56,336 nucleotides of DNA from positions 2,047 through 58,382 of the forward strand of contig NZ_LMJF01000011.1 in assembly GCF_001429785.1 (NCBI RefSeq), written 5' to 3'. The position numbers and the translations under genes were made by a program. Origin of the DNA: Lysobacter sp. Root916. Lineage in GTDB: Bacteria > Pseudomonadota > Gammaproteobacteria > Xanthomonadales > Xanthomonadaceae. The notes below the pieces were generated by a model. The model was not told the origin of the DNA. It did not search any database and saw only the letters and a program-made list of their open reading frames with translations. Below, in pieces: positions 24,706 through 33,745 of this stretch; position 1 is the first letter of the stretch; every line of letters begins with the position of its first letter.

Positions 24706-25749
24706 ATGCCTCAACCGTCCCGCCGCCTGCAGCTCGCGATCGAACCCCTGCCGCTGCGCACGCCGCTGCGCATCGCCGGTCATGCCTTCGCGGCGATGCC
24801 GGCCCTGGTCGCGCAGTTGCAGCAGGACGGCTGTCGCGGCCGCGGCGAGGCCAGCGGCGTCTATTACTTCGGCGACGACCCGCCCACGATGCAGGTGAGT
24901 GTGCTTGCGCAACGCGAGGCGATCGAGTCCGGCATCGATCGCGAGGCCTTGCGCGCACTGCTGCCGCCGGGCGGCGCGCGCAACGCGATCGATTGCGCGC
25001 TGTGGGAATTGGAGGCGCAGTTGAGCGGCCGGCCGGTGTGGGCGCTGGCCGGCATCGACGCGCCGCAGCCGCTGACCACGATGTTCACCCTGGGCGCGGA
25101 CGACCCCGCCACCGTGGCCGCCGGCGCGCGCGCGCATGCGCAAGCGCGGGTGCTGAAGCTCAAGTTGGACGGCGACGCCGATGCCGATTGCGCGCGCGTG
25201 CGCGCCGCACGCGCGGCCCGACCCGATGCGACCTTGGCGGTGGATGCCAATCAGGGCTATCGCCTGGACAGCATCGCGCCGTTGATCGCGGTGTTGCATG
25301 AGCAAGGCGTGCGTTTGCTCGAGCAGCCGTTCGCGCGCGGCAGCGACGCCGACCTGGACACGCTGGACAGTGGCCTGGAACTGATCGCCGACGAAAGCGT
25401 GCAGGGCCTGGACGACATCGAGGCGTTGGTCGGTCGCTATCGCGTGGTCAACATCAAGCTGGACAAATGCGGCGGCCTCACCGAAGCCCTGCTGATGGTC
25501 GAGCGCGCGCGCGCGCTGGGCCTGAAGACCATGGTCGGCAACATGCTCGGCAGCAGTTGGGCGGCGGCGCCGGCGTTCGTGCTCGCGCAGCGCTGCGACT
25601 ACGTCGATCTCGACGGCCCCAGCTTCATCGCCCAGGACCGCGCCGAGGCGGTGTTCTACCGCGACGGGCACATCCATTGCCCGGCGTCCGTCTGGGGCGA
25701 CGGCGTCGCGTCCCGCCTATCCCCGATCTCCACGGAGTCCATCGCATGA
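24706..25749 (+). CDS. dgcA: Enolase-superfamily dipeptide epimerase / N-acetyl-D-glutamate racemase (DgcA-like)
   Basis: The 347-residue protein is a muconate-lactonizing-subgroup enolase. Catalytic residues are visible: Lys151 and Lys153 (LKLKLDG), metal ligands Asp180 (VDANQG), Glu206 (LLEQPF) and Asp229 (IADES), and the second base Lys251 (NIKLDKCGG). The DLDGP motif (Asp301/Asp303) is the DxD that holds the free amino group in L-Ala-D/L-Glu epimerases. In DgcN-DgcA clusters a relative of this family racemises N-acetyl-D-glutamate. The DUF1611 gene three places downstream supports that role, whereas the DxD motif supports the dipeptide role; both stay open. First gene of a six-gene unit; overlaps the next by ATGA. 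Confidence 0.82.
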   Translation: MPQPSRRLQLAIEPLPLRTPLRIAGHAFAAMPALVAQLQQDGCRGRGEASGVYYFGDDPPTMQVSVLAQREAIESGIDREALRALLPPGGARNAIDCALWELEAQLSGRPVWALAGIDAPQPLTTMFTLGADDPATVAAGARAHAQARVLKLKLDGDADADCARVRAARAARPDATLAVDANQGYRLDSIAPLIAVLHEQGVRLLEQPFARGSDADLDTLDSGLELIADESVQGLDDIEALVGRYRVVNIKLDKCGGLTEALLMVERARALGLKTMVGNMLGSSWAAAPAFVLAQRCDYVDLDGPSFIAQDRAEAVFYRDGHIHCPASVWGDGVASRLSPISTESIA

Positions 25750-26897
25750 GCGACGATCTGTCCCCGCGCCTGAGCCGGCGCGCGCTGCTGCTGGCGTCGG
25801 CCGGCGCCGCCCTGGCCCTCAACTTGCGCGGCGCCGCCGCCGCGAAGCGGCCGCGTCGCGCCGATCCCGGGCGCTACTCGGCGCGCGCCCGCGCCGTCGT
25901 CGAACGCGCGCTGGTGATCGACATGCTGGCGCCGCTGCGCCTGGACCTGCGGCCCGACGTCTATACGCGCACGCTCAGCGAAGCCGAGATCGCCGATTTC
26001 CGCGCCAGCGGCATCGACGTGTTCCACAACGCCTGGGGCCTGGAGGGCGCCGATGCGCGCGAGCGCGTGGCCGAGTACCTGGCGGGCTGGCACGGATTCC
26101 TGGCCCGCCACAGCGATCTGTTCCTGCTGGTCGACCGCGCCGCCGACCTGGACCGCGCCAAGCGCGACGGCAAGATCGCGGTGATCGCCGGCGTGCAGAA
26201 CGCCGAGCAGTTCCGCAGCAAGGACGACGTCAAGTTCTTCCACGGCCTGGGCCTGCGCTGCGCCCAGCTGACCTACAACGCCCAGACCCTGATCGGTTCG
26301 GGCAGCACCGAGCGCGAGGACGGCGGCCTCAGCGATTACGGCGTGACGATCGTGCAGGAGATGGAGCGCGTCGGCGTGCTGGTCGACGTGTCGCACTGCG
26401 GCGCGCGCACCACCCTGGATGCGATCGAACTGGCCAAGGGGCCGATCGCGATCACCCATTCCAATTGCCGCGCGCTCAACGACCATCCGCGCCTGAAGAC
26501 CGACGAGGCGATCCGCAAGCTCGCGGCCAAGGGCGGCGTGATGGGCATCACCGGCGTGCGCATGTTCGTCGGCGCCAAGGAGCCGACCACCATCGACGGC
26601 ATCGTCGATCACATCGACCACGTCGCCAAGTTGGTAGGCATCGAGCATGTGGGCATCGGCTCCGACGCCGACCTGTACGGCTACGACGCCATGCCGGCCG
26701 ACCAGCTCAAGGCCCTGCGCGCGGCTTACAAGGCCAGCTACGGCTTCCGCGAGCGCATCGATATCGAGGGCTTCGACCGCCCGACCAAGATCTACGAGCT
26801 GACCGAAGCGCTGATCAAGCGCGGCTACGCCGACGCCGACATCGAAGCCGTGCTCGGCGGCAATTTCCGTCGCTTGCTCGGCCAGGTCTGGCGCTGA
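25746..26897 (+). CDS. Tat-exported M19 (renal dipeptidase-like) peptidase variant
   Basis: The 383-residue protein has a twin-arginine signal (SRRALLLASAGAALAL, RR at residues 10-11) and an M19 amidohydrolase barrel. Canonical M19 enzymes use HxD, a bridging Glu, two His and an Asp. Here His217 (VDVSHCG), His238 (AITHSN) and Asp307 (GIGSDADLYG) are present, but the HxD after strand 1 reads DMLAP (residues 59-63) and the bridging Glu position reads Gln151 (AGVQNAEQF). The metal site must differ from a normal binuclear dipeptidase. In context it would act in the periplasm on D-amino-acid dipeptides such as L-Ala-D-Glu; this is inference. It overlaps the preceding gene by 4 bp. Confidence 0.8.
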   Translation: MSDDLSPRLSRRALLLASAGAALALNLRGAAAAKRPRRADPGRYSARARAVVERALVIDMLAPLRLDLRPDVYTRTLSEAEIADFRASGIDVFHNAWGLEGADARERVAEYLAGWHGFLARHSDLFLLVDRAADLDRAKRDGKIAVIAGVQNAEQFRSKDDVKFFHGLGLRCAQLTYNAQTLIGSGSTEREDGGLSDYGVTIVQEMERVGVLVDVSHCGARTTLDAIELAKGPIAITHSNCRALNDHPRLKTDEAIRKLAAKGGVMGITGVRMFVGAKEPTTIDGIVDHIDHVAKLVGIEHVGIGSDADLYGYDAMPADQLKALRAAYKASYGFRERIDIEGFDRPTKIYELTEALIKRGYADADIEAVLGGNFRRLLGQVWR

Positions 26898-26959
26898 GCG
26901 ATCGATCCGCACCATCCGTGTTTCATCCGCAGTCGCATTCCATTCCCGGGGGGGAACTC

Positions 26960-29215
26960 ATGCACAACCAAGATCGCCGTCGTCTCGACCCCAATGCCCT
27001 AGGCTGGTGCATCGCCCTGGCCTTATCCGCGGCGCCGGGCATCGCCCTGGCGCAGGACGCCGCCGCCGAACCGGACCAGCGCAAACCCTCGGCGACCTTG
27101 GAAACCGTCACCGTCACCGCGCAGAAGCGCGCCGAGGACGAGCGCAAGGTGCCGGCGGCAATCAGCGTGGTGGGCGAGCAGCAGTTGGAGAGCCAGCACG
27201 TCACCCAGCTGTCCGACCTCAACGGCTACCTGCCGGCGATGACCATCGACGACGGCGGCACGCCCGGGCAGACCAGCGTGTCGTTGCGCGGCATTCCTAC
27301 CTTGGGCCCGAGCGCGGTGGTCGCGGCCTACATCGACGATACCCCGCTGGGCTCCAGCGGCAACCTCGCGCGTTCGGGCGCCTTCCTGCTCGATCTGCTG
27401 CCCTACGACATCGAGCGCGTGGAAGTGCTGCGCGGTCCGCAAGGCACGCTGTACGGCGCCAGCGCGATGGGCGGCTTGCTCAAGTACGTGCTCAAGGATC
27501 CCGATCTGGACGCCCACGAGGGCCGTGCCGGCGTGGGCGTGTCCAACGTCAAGGGCGCCGACGGCACCGGCTGGAACGCGCGCGCCAGCGTCAATGCGCC
27601 GTTGATTCCCGGCAAGCTCGCCTTGCGCGCGTCGTTCGCCAACGAATTCACCCCCGGCTGGGTCGACAACGCCTTCAGCGGCCGCAAAGGCATCAACGAC
27701 ACGCACCAACGCAGCGGCTTGGCGTCTGTGCTGTGGCAGCCCAACGACGATGTGCGCTTGAAGGTGACCGCGCTGCATCAGCGCATCGATGCCGACGACA
27801 ACAGTCTGGTCACGCTCGATGCCCTGACCCTGCAGCCCAGCTTCGGCCGCGACGCCACCGGCAAGCCAGTGCGCGAGCGTTTCGAGAAGCAGGTGGATTA
27901 TCTCGCCGCCACGCTCAACTGGGATCTGGCGTGGGCGAACTTCGTCTCCGCCACCAGTTACTCCAAGACTGACTTGCTCCAGGTCAACGATTTGAGCAAG
28001 ACCTACGGGCCGATCATTCCGCTGCTGCTTGGCGAGCCCGAGGGTCGATCCGTGTTTCCGCTGACGCTGGGACTGAAGAAATGGACCCAGGAGTTCCGTC
28101 TGGCGTCCAAGTCCGAAGGGCCGGTGGAATGGATGCTGGGCGCGTTCTACACCGACGAGCGTTCCACCAACCATCAAAGCGCCAGCGCCGAATCGCTGGC
28201 CGGCGTGCCGACGGTTCTGGACCCGCTGCTGGTCGCCGATCTGCCGTCGAGCTATCGCGAGCACGCACTGTTCGGCAATCTGACCTACAAGTTCAGCGAG
28301 CGCTTCGACGTCACCGCCGGCCTGCGCTATGCGAGCAACGATCAGAGCTTCAAGCAGATCATCAGCGCCGGCAGCCTGGCCGACGTGGGGGTCACGCCTG
28401 GCGCCTCGTCCGAGGAGGTCGTCACCTACCTGCTCGGTTCGCGCTGGCATCTGAGCGACGACGACATGCTGTACCTGCGAGTGGCCAGCGGCTATCGGCC
28501 CGGCGGGCCCAATGTCGCCTTGCAGGACGTTCCGCCGACTGTGGACGCCGACAGCCTGGTGAACTACGAACTGGGTTGGAAGTCCTTGCTGCTCGACGGA
28601 CGCGCGTCGATCGATTTGGCTGCCTACCGGATCGACTGGAAAGACATACAGCTCTCGGCTACGACAGCCAATGGCTTGAGTTATCTGACCAATGCCGGGC
28701 GGGCGCGAAGCGAGGGTGTCGAGCTGACTTCGGCGTTTAAGCTCACTCCCAATTTGCTCGCCGGCTTCAACGCGTCCTATACCAACGCGAAACTGCTCGA
28801 CAACAAAGCGGGGCCGGCTTTGGGCGGCCGCAAGGGCGACCATCTGCCCGGCGTCCCGAAGTGGACTATGGCTGCGACCGCCGACTACAACTTCGCTTTG
28901 CCCGCGGGCATGTCCGGCCACATCGGCGGCAGCTATCACTGGCTCGGCGAGCGCAAGACCAACGTCGACAGCAATCCGCGGGCGGTGAAGCTGGATAGCA
29001 GTGGCCAGCTCAATCTCAATGCCGACATATCAAAAGGCCGATGGACGTTGCGCCTGTACGTGCGCAACCTGACCGACAACCGCGACTACAGCTCGATCGG
29101 GCCGGTCTTCGATGCCGTCAACGGACGCAGGGCTCCGAATGAGGGCTTGCGCGAATGGCAGGCCGTCCGCCTGCAACCGCGCACCGTGGGCCTGGAATTC
29201 GATGTCTGGTTCTGA
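26960..29215 (+). CDS. TonB-dependent receptor of the D-glutamate/peptide operon
   Basis: The 751-residue protein follows a G-rich ribosome site (26949-26954) and has a signal peptide ending near GIALAQDA, a TonB-box-like segment (LETVTVTAQKR), a plug domain (VSLRGIPTLGPSAVVAAYIDDTP; VEVLRGPQGTLYGASAMGGLLKYV) and a barrel whose last strand ends LEFDVWF. The IYDDTP/LRGPQGTLYG signatures belong to the large receptor group used for carbohydrates, peptides and amino-acid polymers rather than siderophores. Its place between a dipeptidase and the DUF1611/permease genes suggests uptake of peptides or muropeptides. Confidence 0.85.
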   Translation: MHNQDRRRLDPNALGWCIALALSAAPGIALAQDAAAEPDQRKPSATLETVTVTAQKRAEDERKVPAAISVVGEQQLESQHVTQLSDLNGYLPAMTIDDGGTPGQTSVSLRGIPTLGPSAVVAAYIDDTPLGSSGNLARSGAFLLDLLPYDIERVEVLRGPQGTLYGASAMGGLLKYVLKDPDLDAHEGRAGVGVSNVKGADGTGWNARASVNAPLIPGKLALRASFANEFTPGWVDNAFSGRKGINDTHQRSGLASVLWQPNDDVRLKVTALHQRIDADDNSLVTLDALTLQPSFGRDATGKPVRERFEKQVDYLAATLNWDLAWANFVSATSYSKTDLLQVNDLSKTYGPIIPLLLGEPEGRSVFPLTLGLKKWTQEFRLASKSEGPVEWMLGAFYTDERSTNHQSASAESLAGVPTVLDPLLVADLPSSYREHALFGNLTYKFSERFDVTAGLRYASNDQSFKQIISAGSLADVGVTPGASSEEVVTYLLGSRWHLSDDDMLYLRVASGYRPGGPNVALQDVPPTVDADSLVNYELGWKSLLLDGRASIDLAAYRIDWKDIQLSATTANGLSYLTNAGRARSEGVELTSAFKLTPNLLAGFNASYTNAKLLDNKAGPALGGRKGDHLPGVPKWTMAATADYNFALPAGMSGHIGGSYHWLGERKTNVDSNPRAVKLDSSGQLNLNADISKGRWTLRLYVRNLTDNRDYSSIGPVFDAVNGRRAPNEGLREWQAVRLQPRTVGLEFDVWF

Positions 29216-29287
29216 GCCCGCCCGTACCGGTGCCGCGCGTCGCCGCGCGGCACGATCCCGTGGAATGTCTCGCAACGGAATGCCCGC

Positions 29288-30343
29288 ATGTCGCTAGCTA
29301 ACGTCTGTTCGAACGATGCCCTGCCGATGCTGGATCTGCCGCAGCCCTATCTGCTGTTTCTCGGCGACACCGCCGCGCCGGCCTATGCCAAGACCGCGTT
29401 CGGCCTGCGCGATTGGGCCAGCGAGCGCTGCCTGGGCGAGTACGCCTTGCCCGGCGGCGTCAGCCTGGGCATGAGCGCGCTCACGCCGGCGCAGGCGCGC
29501 GCGGCCGGTGCGCGCGCGATGGTGATCGGCGTGGCCAACGTCGGCGGCGTGATCCCCGCGCACTGGTTGCCGGCGCTGTTGGAGGCGCTGGCGCAGGGCT
29601 TGGACCTGGTCGCCGGCATGCACGCGCGCCTGGCCGATATCCCGGCCTTGCGCGAACAGGCCTCGCGGCATGGGCGGCGCCTGATCGACGTGCGCGAGCC
29701 GCCACGGGGCCTGCCGGTGGCCAGCGGCCGCAAGCGCAGCGGCCAGCGCCTGCTCACCGTCGGCACCGACTGCGCCTTGGGCAAGAAATACACCGCGTTG
29801 AGCGTGGCGAGGGCGATGCGCGCACTCGGCGTGGATGCTGATTTCCGCGCCAGCGGCCAGACCGGCATCCTGATCGCCGGACGCGGTCTGCCGATGGATG
29901 CGGTGGTCTCCGACTTCGCCGCCGGCGCCGCCGAATGGTTGAGTCCCGACGCCGATCCCGCGCACTGGGATGTGATCGAAGGCCAGGGGTCGCTGTCGCA
30001 TCCGGCCTATGCGGGCGTGGCGCTGGCCCTGCTGCACGGCAGCCAGCCCGATGCGATCGTGGTCTGCCACGAGCCCGGTCGGCGCGAGGTGCTCGGCTAT
30101 CCGGGCTATGCGCTGCCGTCGATCGAGGAGACCATCGAACTCAATCTGTTGCTGGGCCGACGCACCAATCCGGCGATCCGCTGCGCCGGCATCAGCCTCA
30201 ACACCGCGCATCTGGACGATGCCGCCGCGCAGGCGCTGATCGCCAGCGAAAGCCTGCGGCTGGGTCTGCCGGTGGCCGATCCGATCCGCGGCGGCCCCGC
30301 CTTGCAGGCGCTGGTGCATTCCTGCCTCGCACGTTCGGGCTAG
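29288..30343 (+). CDS. dgcN: DUF1611 protein, DgcN-like D-glutamate N-acetyltransferase candidate
   Basis: The 351-residue protein has a Rossmann-like N-terminal half (PYLLFLGDTAAPAYAKTAFGLRDW; IGVANVGGVIP) and a P-loop-containing C-terminal half (residues 159-169, GTDCALGKKYT), followed by EGQGSLSHPAYAGV and CHEPGR. These are DUF1611 hallmarks. DUF1611 members named DgcN have been described as N-acetylating D-glutamate before DgcA racemises it. A second Met at residue 14 could be the true start. The gene ends 7 bp before the permease start. Function here is by family and synteny with the enolase gene, not proved. Confidence 0.78.
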   Translation: MSLANVCSNDALPMLDLPQPYLLFLGDTAAPAYAKTAFGLRDWASERCLGEYALPGGVSLGMSALTPAQARAAGARAMVIGVANVGGVIPAHWLPALLEALAQGLDLVAGMHARLADIPALREQASRHGRRLIDVREPPRGLPVASGRKRSGQRLLTVGTDCALGKKYTALSVARAMRALGVDADFRASGQTGILIAGRGLPMDAVVSDFAAGAAEWLSPDADPAHWDVIEGQGSLSHPAYAGVALALLHGSQPDAIVVCHEPGRREVLGYPGYALPSIEETIELNLLLGRRTNPAIRCAGISLNTAHLDDAAAQALIASESLRLGLPVADPIRGGPALQALVHSCLARSG

Positions 30344-30350
30344 GCCGGCG

Positions 30351-31502
30351 ATGACCGACACCGCGCGTGCGTCGTGGTTCCAGCGCTATCTGCTGCCCGG
30401 CTTCGCTTTCAAGGCGGTGGTCATAGGCGGCGGCTACGCCACCGGGCGCGAGTTGGCGGAGTTCTTCCTGCCCGGCGGTCCCTGGGGCGGCATCGCCGGC
30501 ATGCTGTTGGCGATGGCCTTGTGGAGCGCGATCTGCATGGCGACGTTCGCGTTCGCCTATGCCGCGCGCACCTACGACTACCGCAGTTTCTTCCGCGCCT
30601 TGCTGGGACCGTTCTGGGGCCTGTTCGAACTCGCCTATCTGGCGCTGCTGATCGTGTTGCTGGCGGTGTTCGGCGCCGCCGCCGGGGCCATCGGCCAGGC
30701 CATGTTCGGGTGGCCGCCGCTGCTGGGCACCCTCGGCCTGATGCTGGCCATCGCCGCGGTGGTCAGCTTCGGCAACGACGCCGTGGAGCGCTTGTTCAAG
30801 TGGGTGTCGTTCTTCCTCTACGGCATCTACGCGCTGTTTCTGCTGCTCGCGTTATCGCGCTTCGGCGATCGCATCGCGGCCAATTTCGCCAGCGCCCCGG
30901 CCGCCGAGGACTGGGCGCTGAACGGTCTGACCTACGCCGGTTACAACATCATCGGCGCGGTGGTGATCCTGCCGATCGTGCGCCACTTCCGCAGCCGTCG
31001 CGAAGCGGCGGTGGCGGGGTTGATCGCCGGGCCGTTGGCGATGCTGCCGGCGATCGCGTTCTTCGTCTGCATGATCGCCTACTACCCGCAGATCGCCGAC
31101 GAAGCGCTGCCTTCCGATTTCCTGCTGCAACGATTGCGCTGGCCGCTGTTTCACAGCCTGTTCCAGCTGATGATCTTGTCCGCCCTGCTGGAGAGTGGCG
31201 CGGGCGCCGTTCACGCCATCAACGAACGCGTCGCCACGGCCTGGCATGCGCGTCGCGGTAGCGATCTGTCGCGCGGCGGACGCGGTTTGATCGCGACGGC
31301 CTTGTTGGCCGGCTCGATCTTCCTGGCCGACCACGTGGGCCTGGTGGCGCTGATCGCACAAGGTTATCGCGGCCTGTCCTACGTGCTGCTGGCGGTGTAC
31401 GTGCTGCCGCTGCTGAGCTGGGGGCTGTGGCTGTTGCTGTACGGACGTTTGCGGCCAATCCCAAAACCCTATCCATCGATCGATACCGGAGAACAAGCAT
31501 GA
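30351..31502 (+). CDS. YkvI-type APC-superfamily permease
   Basis: The 383-residue protein has about ten membrane helices. The first helix carries AFKAVVIGGGYATGRELAEFF, a broken, glycine-rich segment used for substrate and ion binding in APC-fold carriers. It resembles Bacillus YkvI rather than classical amino-acid permeases. In this operon it is the best candidate to carry D-glutamate, N-acetyl-glutamate or a dipeptide across the inner membrane. It overlaps the next gene by ATGA. Confidence 0.8.
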   Translation: MTDTARASWFQRYLLPGFAFKAVVIGGGYATGRELAEFFLPGGPWGGIAGMLLAMALWSAICMATFAFAYAARTYDYRSFFRALLGPFWGLFELAYLALLIVLLAVFGAAAGAIGQAMFGWPPLLGTLGLMLAIAAVVSFGNDAVERLFKWVSFFLYGIYALFLLLALSRFGDRIAANFASAPAAEDWALNGLTYAGYNIIGAVVILPIVRHFRSRREAAVAGLIAGPLAMLPAIAFFVCMIAYYPQIADEALPSDFLLQRLRWPLFHSLFQLMILSALLESGAGAVHAINERVATAWHARRGSDLSRGGRGLIATALLAGSIFLADHVGLVALIAQGYRGLSYVLLAVYVLPLLSWGLWLLLYGRLRPIPKPYPSIDTGEQA

Positions 31503-33475
31503 GGTTCCCGCGCTGCACCCATCTGCTCGCCGCCGCCGCGCTGGTCGTCGGCATCGGCATTGCCCATGCCGATCCCGCGCCAACGCCGGCGCCAGCGCCG
31601 CCAACGGCGTCCGCCGAGGTCGCGCCCGCGCGCCTGGACGCGCAGGACGTCGCCGCCTATGTCGACGGCGTCGTCGATGCCTACCGCCGTCGCTACGGCA
31701 TCGCCGGCGTCACCGTGGCGGTGGTCGATGCGCAGGGCCCGCTGCTGTTGAAGGGCTATGGCCTGGCCGGGCAGAACCCGGCGCGGCCGGTCACCGCCGA
31801 GGCCAGCCTGTTCCGGATCGGCTCGGTGTCCAAGACCTTCACCTATCTGGAAGCGCTGAAGCTGATCGAGGCCGGCAAGCTCAAGCTGGACGCGCCGGTC
31901 AACGACTATCTGCCCGACGAGCTCAAGCTGCCCGACGACGGCTATCGTCCGGTGCTGGTGCGCCACCTGCTCACCCACACCGCCGGCTACGAGGACTCCG
32001 CGTTCGGCCACCTGTTCGCCAAGGAGCCCAAGGCCGCGCTCAGCCTGCACGACTATGTGCTGCGCCATCGCCCGCAGCGCGTGCGCGAGGCCGGCCAGCA
32101 CGCGGTGTATTCCAACTACAGCGTGACCCTGCTGGGTCTGGTGCTGTCGCGCGTGGCCGGGGTGCCGTTCGAGAGCCTGATCGAGCGCGACCTGTTCCAG
32201 CCCATGGGCATGCACCGCACCACCTTCCGCGAGCCGCTGGGCGCGCAGGATCCGCGCAACGCCGGGCCGGCCTTCAAGGGCCTGTGGTCCGACGGCCACC
32301 TGCGCAGCCAGGGCGGCTACAAGACCGAGGGCTTCGAGTACATCGCCCAGGTCGGCCCGGCCGGCGCGGTGTCCAGCGATGCCGCCGACATGGCGCGCTA
32401 CCTGCGCATGCTGCTCAACCGCGGCGAACTCGACGGCCAGCGCATCGTGCCGGCGGCGGCGTTCGCCAAGCTGGAGGGTGCGCCGCTGTTCCGCACCGCG
32501 CCGGATGCGACCGGCTTCGCCTACGGCTATTTCCGTCGCCAGTACGGACAGGTGCACAGCCTGGAGCACGGCGGCGCCACCCTGTACTTCCACTCCAATA
32601 TGGTCGCGGTGCCGGAGCTGGGTTTCGGCGTGTTCGTGTCCACCAACACCGACACCGGCGTGCGCCTGGCCGCGGAGCTGCCCGCGCTGCTGCTGCAGCG
32701 CTACTTCGAACGCGCGCGGCCCGGGCCCTTGCCGGCACTGTCCAAGGACGCGGCCAAGCTGGCCCAGCCCTACGCGGGCAAGTATCAGGGCGAGCGCCGC
32801 AACTACCGCGCGTTCGAAAAGCTGTTGACCGCGTCCAATGCCGAGGTCGGCGTCACCGACGAGGGCTATCTGACCCTGAGCGCGGGCGGCGAGACTTCGC
32901 GCTGGGTGCTGGAGAAGCCGGACGTGTTCCGCGCGGTCGACGGCCCCGGCCGGCTCGCGTTCCTGCGCGAGGGCGGGGCGGTGGTCGGCTTCGTCTCGCC
33001 CTACGGCCACGACGTGCTCGACCGGGTCGGCGCCTTCAACGATCCCAATCTGTTGTACGTGGCGCTGGGCTTGGCGGTGCTGGCCGCGTTGGGCGTGCTG
33101 ACCGGCGCCTGGCTGCGGCGCAAGCGTCCGGCCGCCGATCGCAAGGCGGCCGGGCAGGGCAGCGCGCGCCTGCTGGCCTGGACCGCCGTGGCCTGGCTGC
33201 TGTTCGCGGTGCTGTTCGGCGTGGCCTTCGCCCAGATCGCTGCGGCCGGCAACGACGCCGTCTTCAGCTATCCCGCGCCGCTGCTGCGCTTGGCCCTGTG
33301 GTCGGCGCTGCTGCCGCTGGCGCTGAGCCTGCTCAGCCTGATGCGGCTGTGGTCGGCCTGGCGCGCGCCGGACTTCGGCTTCTGGCGCAAGCTCCGCCAC
33401 AGCCTGGCCCTGCTGGTGTTCCTGGCGGCGGCCTGGGGCCTGTGGTTCTGGAACGTCCTGCCCTGGAAGGTCTGA
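31499..33475 (+). CDS. Membrane-anchored serine hydrolase of the beta-lactamase/DD-peptidase family
   Basis: The 658-residue protein has a signal peptide (CTHLLAAAALVVGIGIAHA), a class C/DD-peptidase-like catalytic domain with Ser109-Lys112 (GSVSKTF), Tyr204-Asn206 (YSNYS) and His357-Gly-Gly (EHGGAT), a small beta domain, and four C-terminal membrane helices starting near residue 518. The layout resembles D-aminopeptidase/esterase EstB-type hydrolases fixed to the inner membrane with the catalytic domain outside. In the operon it may trim D-amino-acid peptides. The last 187 bp recur almost unchanged at 41139-41325. Confidence 0.85.
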   Translation: MRFPRCTHLLAAAALVVGIGIAHADPAPTPAPAPPTASAEVAPARLDAQDVAAYVDGVVDAYRRRYGIAGVTVAVVDAQGPLLLKGYGLAGQNPARPVTAEASLFRIGSVSKTFTYLEALKLIEAGKLKLDAPVNDYLPDELKLPDDGYRPVLVRHLLTHTAGYEDSAFGHLFAKEPKAALSLHDYVLRHRPQRVREAGQHAVYSNYSVTLLGLVLSRVAGVPFESLIERDLFQPMGMHRTTFREPLGAQDPRNAGPAFKGLWSDGHLRSQGGYKTEGFEYIAQVGPAGAVSSDAADMARYLRMLLNRGELDGQRIVPAAAFAKLEGAPLFRTAPDATGFAYGYFRRQYGQVHSLEHGGATLYFHSNMVAVPELGFGVFVSTNTDTGVRLAAELPALLLQRYFERARPGPLPALSKDAAKLAQPYAGKYQGERRNYRAFEKLLTASNAEVGVTDEGYLTLSAGGETSRWVLEKPDVFRAVDGPGRLAFLREGGAVVGFVSPYGHDVLDRVGAFNDPNLLYVALGLAVLAALGVLTGAWLRRKRPAADRKAAGQGSARLLAWTAVAWLLFAVLFGVAFAQIAAAGNDAVFSYPAPLLRLALWSALLPLALSLLSLMRLWSAWRAPDFGFWRKLRHSLALLVFLAAAWGLWFWNVLPWKV

Positions 33476-33745
33476 GCAAAGGGCGCGCCGGTCCCTAGGG
33501 GCTGGCCGCCTGCCGAGGGCCAGGGTCTGGGGCCGCCGAGAGCGGCCCCACCTGCTTTGCCGGTGGCGCAACCGGCAACACGCCGAGTCTCGCCTGACGA
33601 TTTGACCGGATTCCCCGAAGGCCGTCGTTAGGCTTATTGAGTCGCCGTCTCGGGTGGTTGGGCGTGACCGATCTAACAGGCCTCGCCGTGGGCGGATCGC
33701 CATCGTCTCCTCTGTCCCGCGTGCGACGAAGGGGGCATCGGGCTC
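33476..33745. other. Intergenic, 270 bp: terminator element and NRPS upstream region
   Basis: After the serine hydrolase stop come the terminator-like element at 33485-33552, then a spacer in which a TTGACC motif (33602) could be a -35 box. AAGGGGG at 33729-33735 precedes the NRPS start by about 10 nt. No gene is seen. Confidence 0.4.
33485..33552 (+). terminator. Terminator-like repeat element, copy 1
   Basis: The core is a 9-bp stem (TGGGGCCGC-CGAGA-GCGGCCCCA, 33528-33550), preceded by a smaller CTGGCC/GGCCAG hairpin. Diverged copies of the whole element occur after the NRPS (39011) and after the serine hydrolase remnant (41351). No T-run follows. Confidence 0.5.

Noticed and set aside
31499-33475. 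Serine hydrolase as the missing thioesterase of the NRPS
   Set aside because: It is a beta-lactamase-fold enzyme with a signal peptide and membrane helices, so its active site is outside the cytoplasm, and it is coupled by ATGA to the permease, not to the NRPS.
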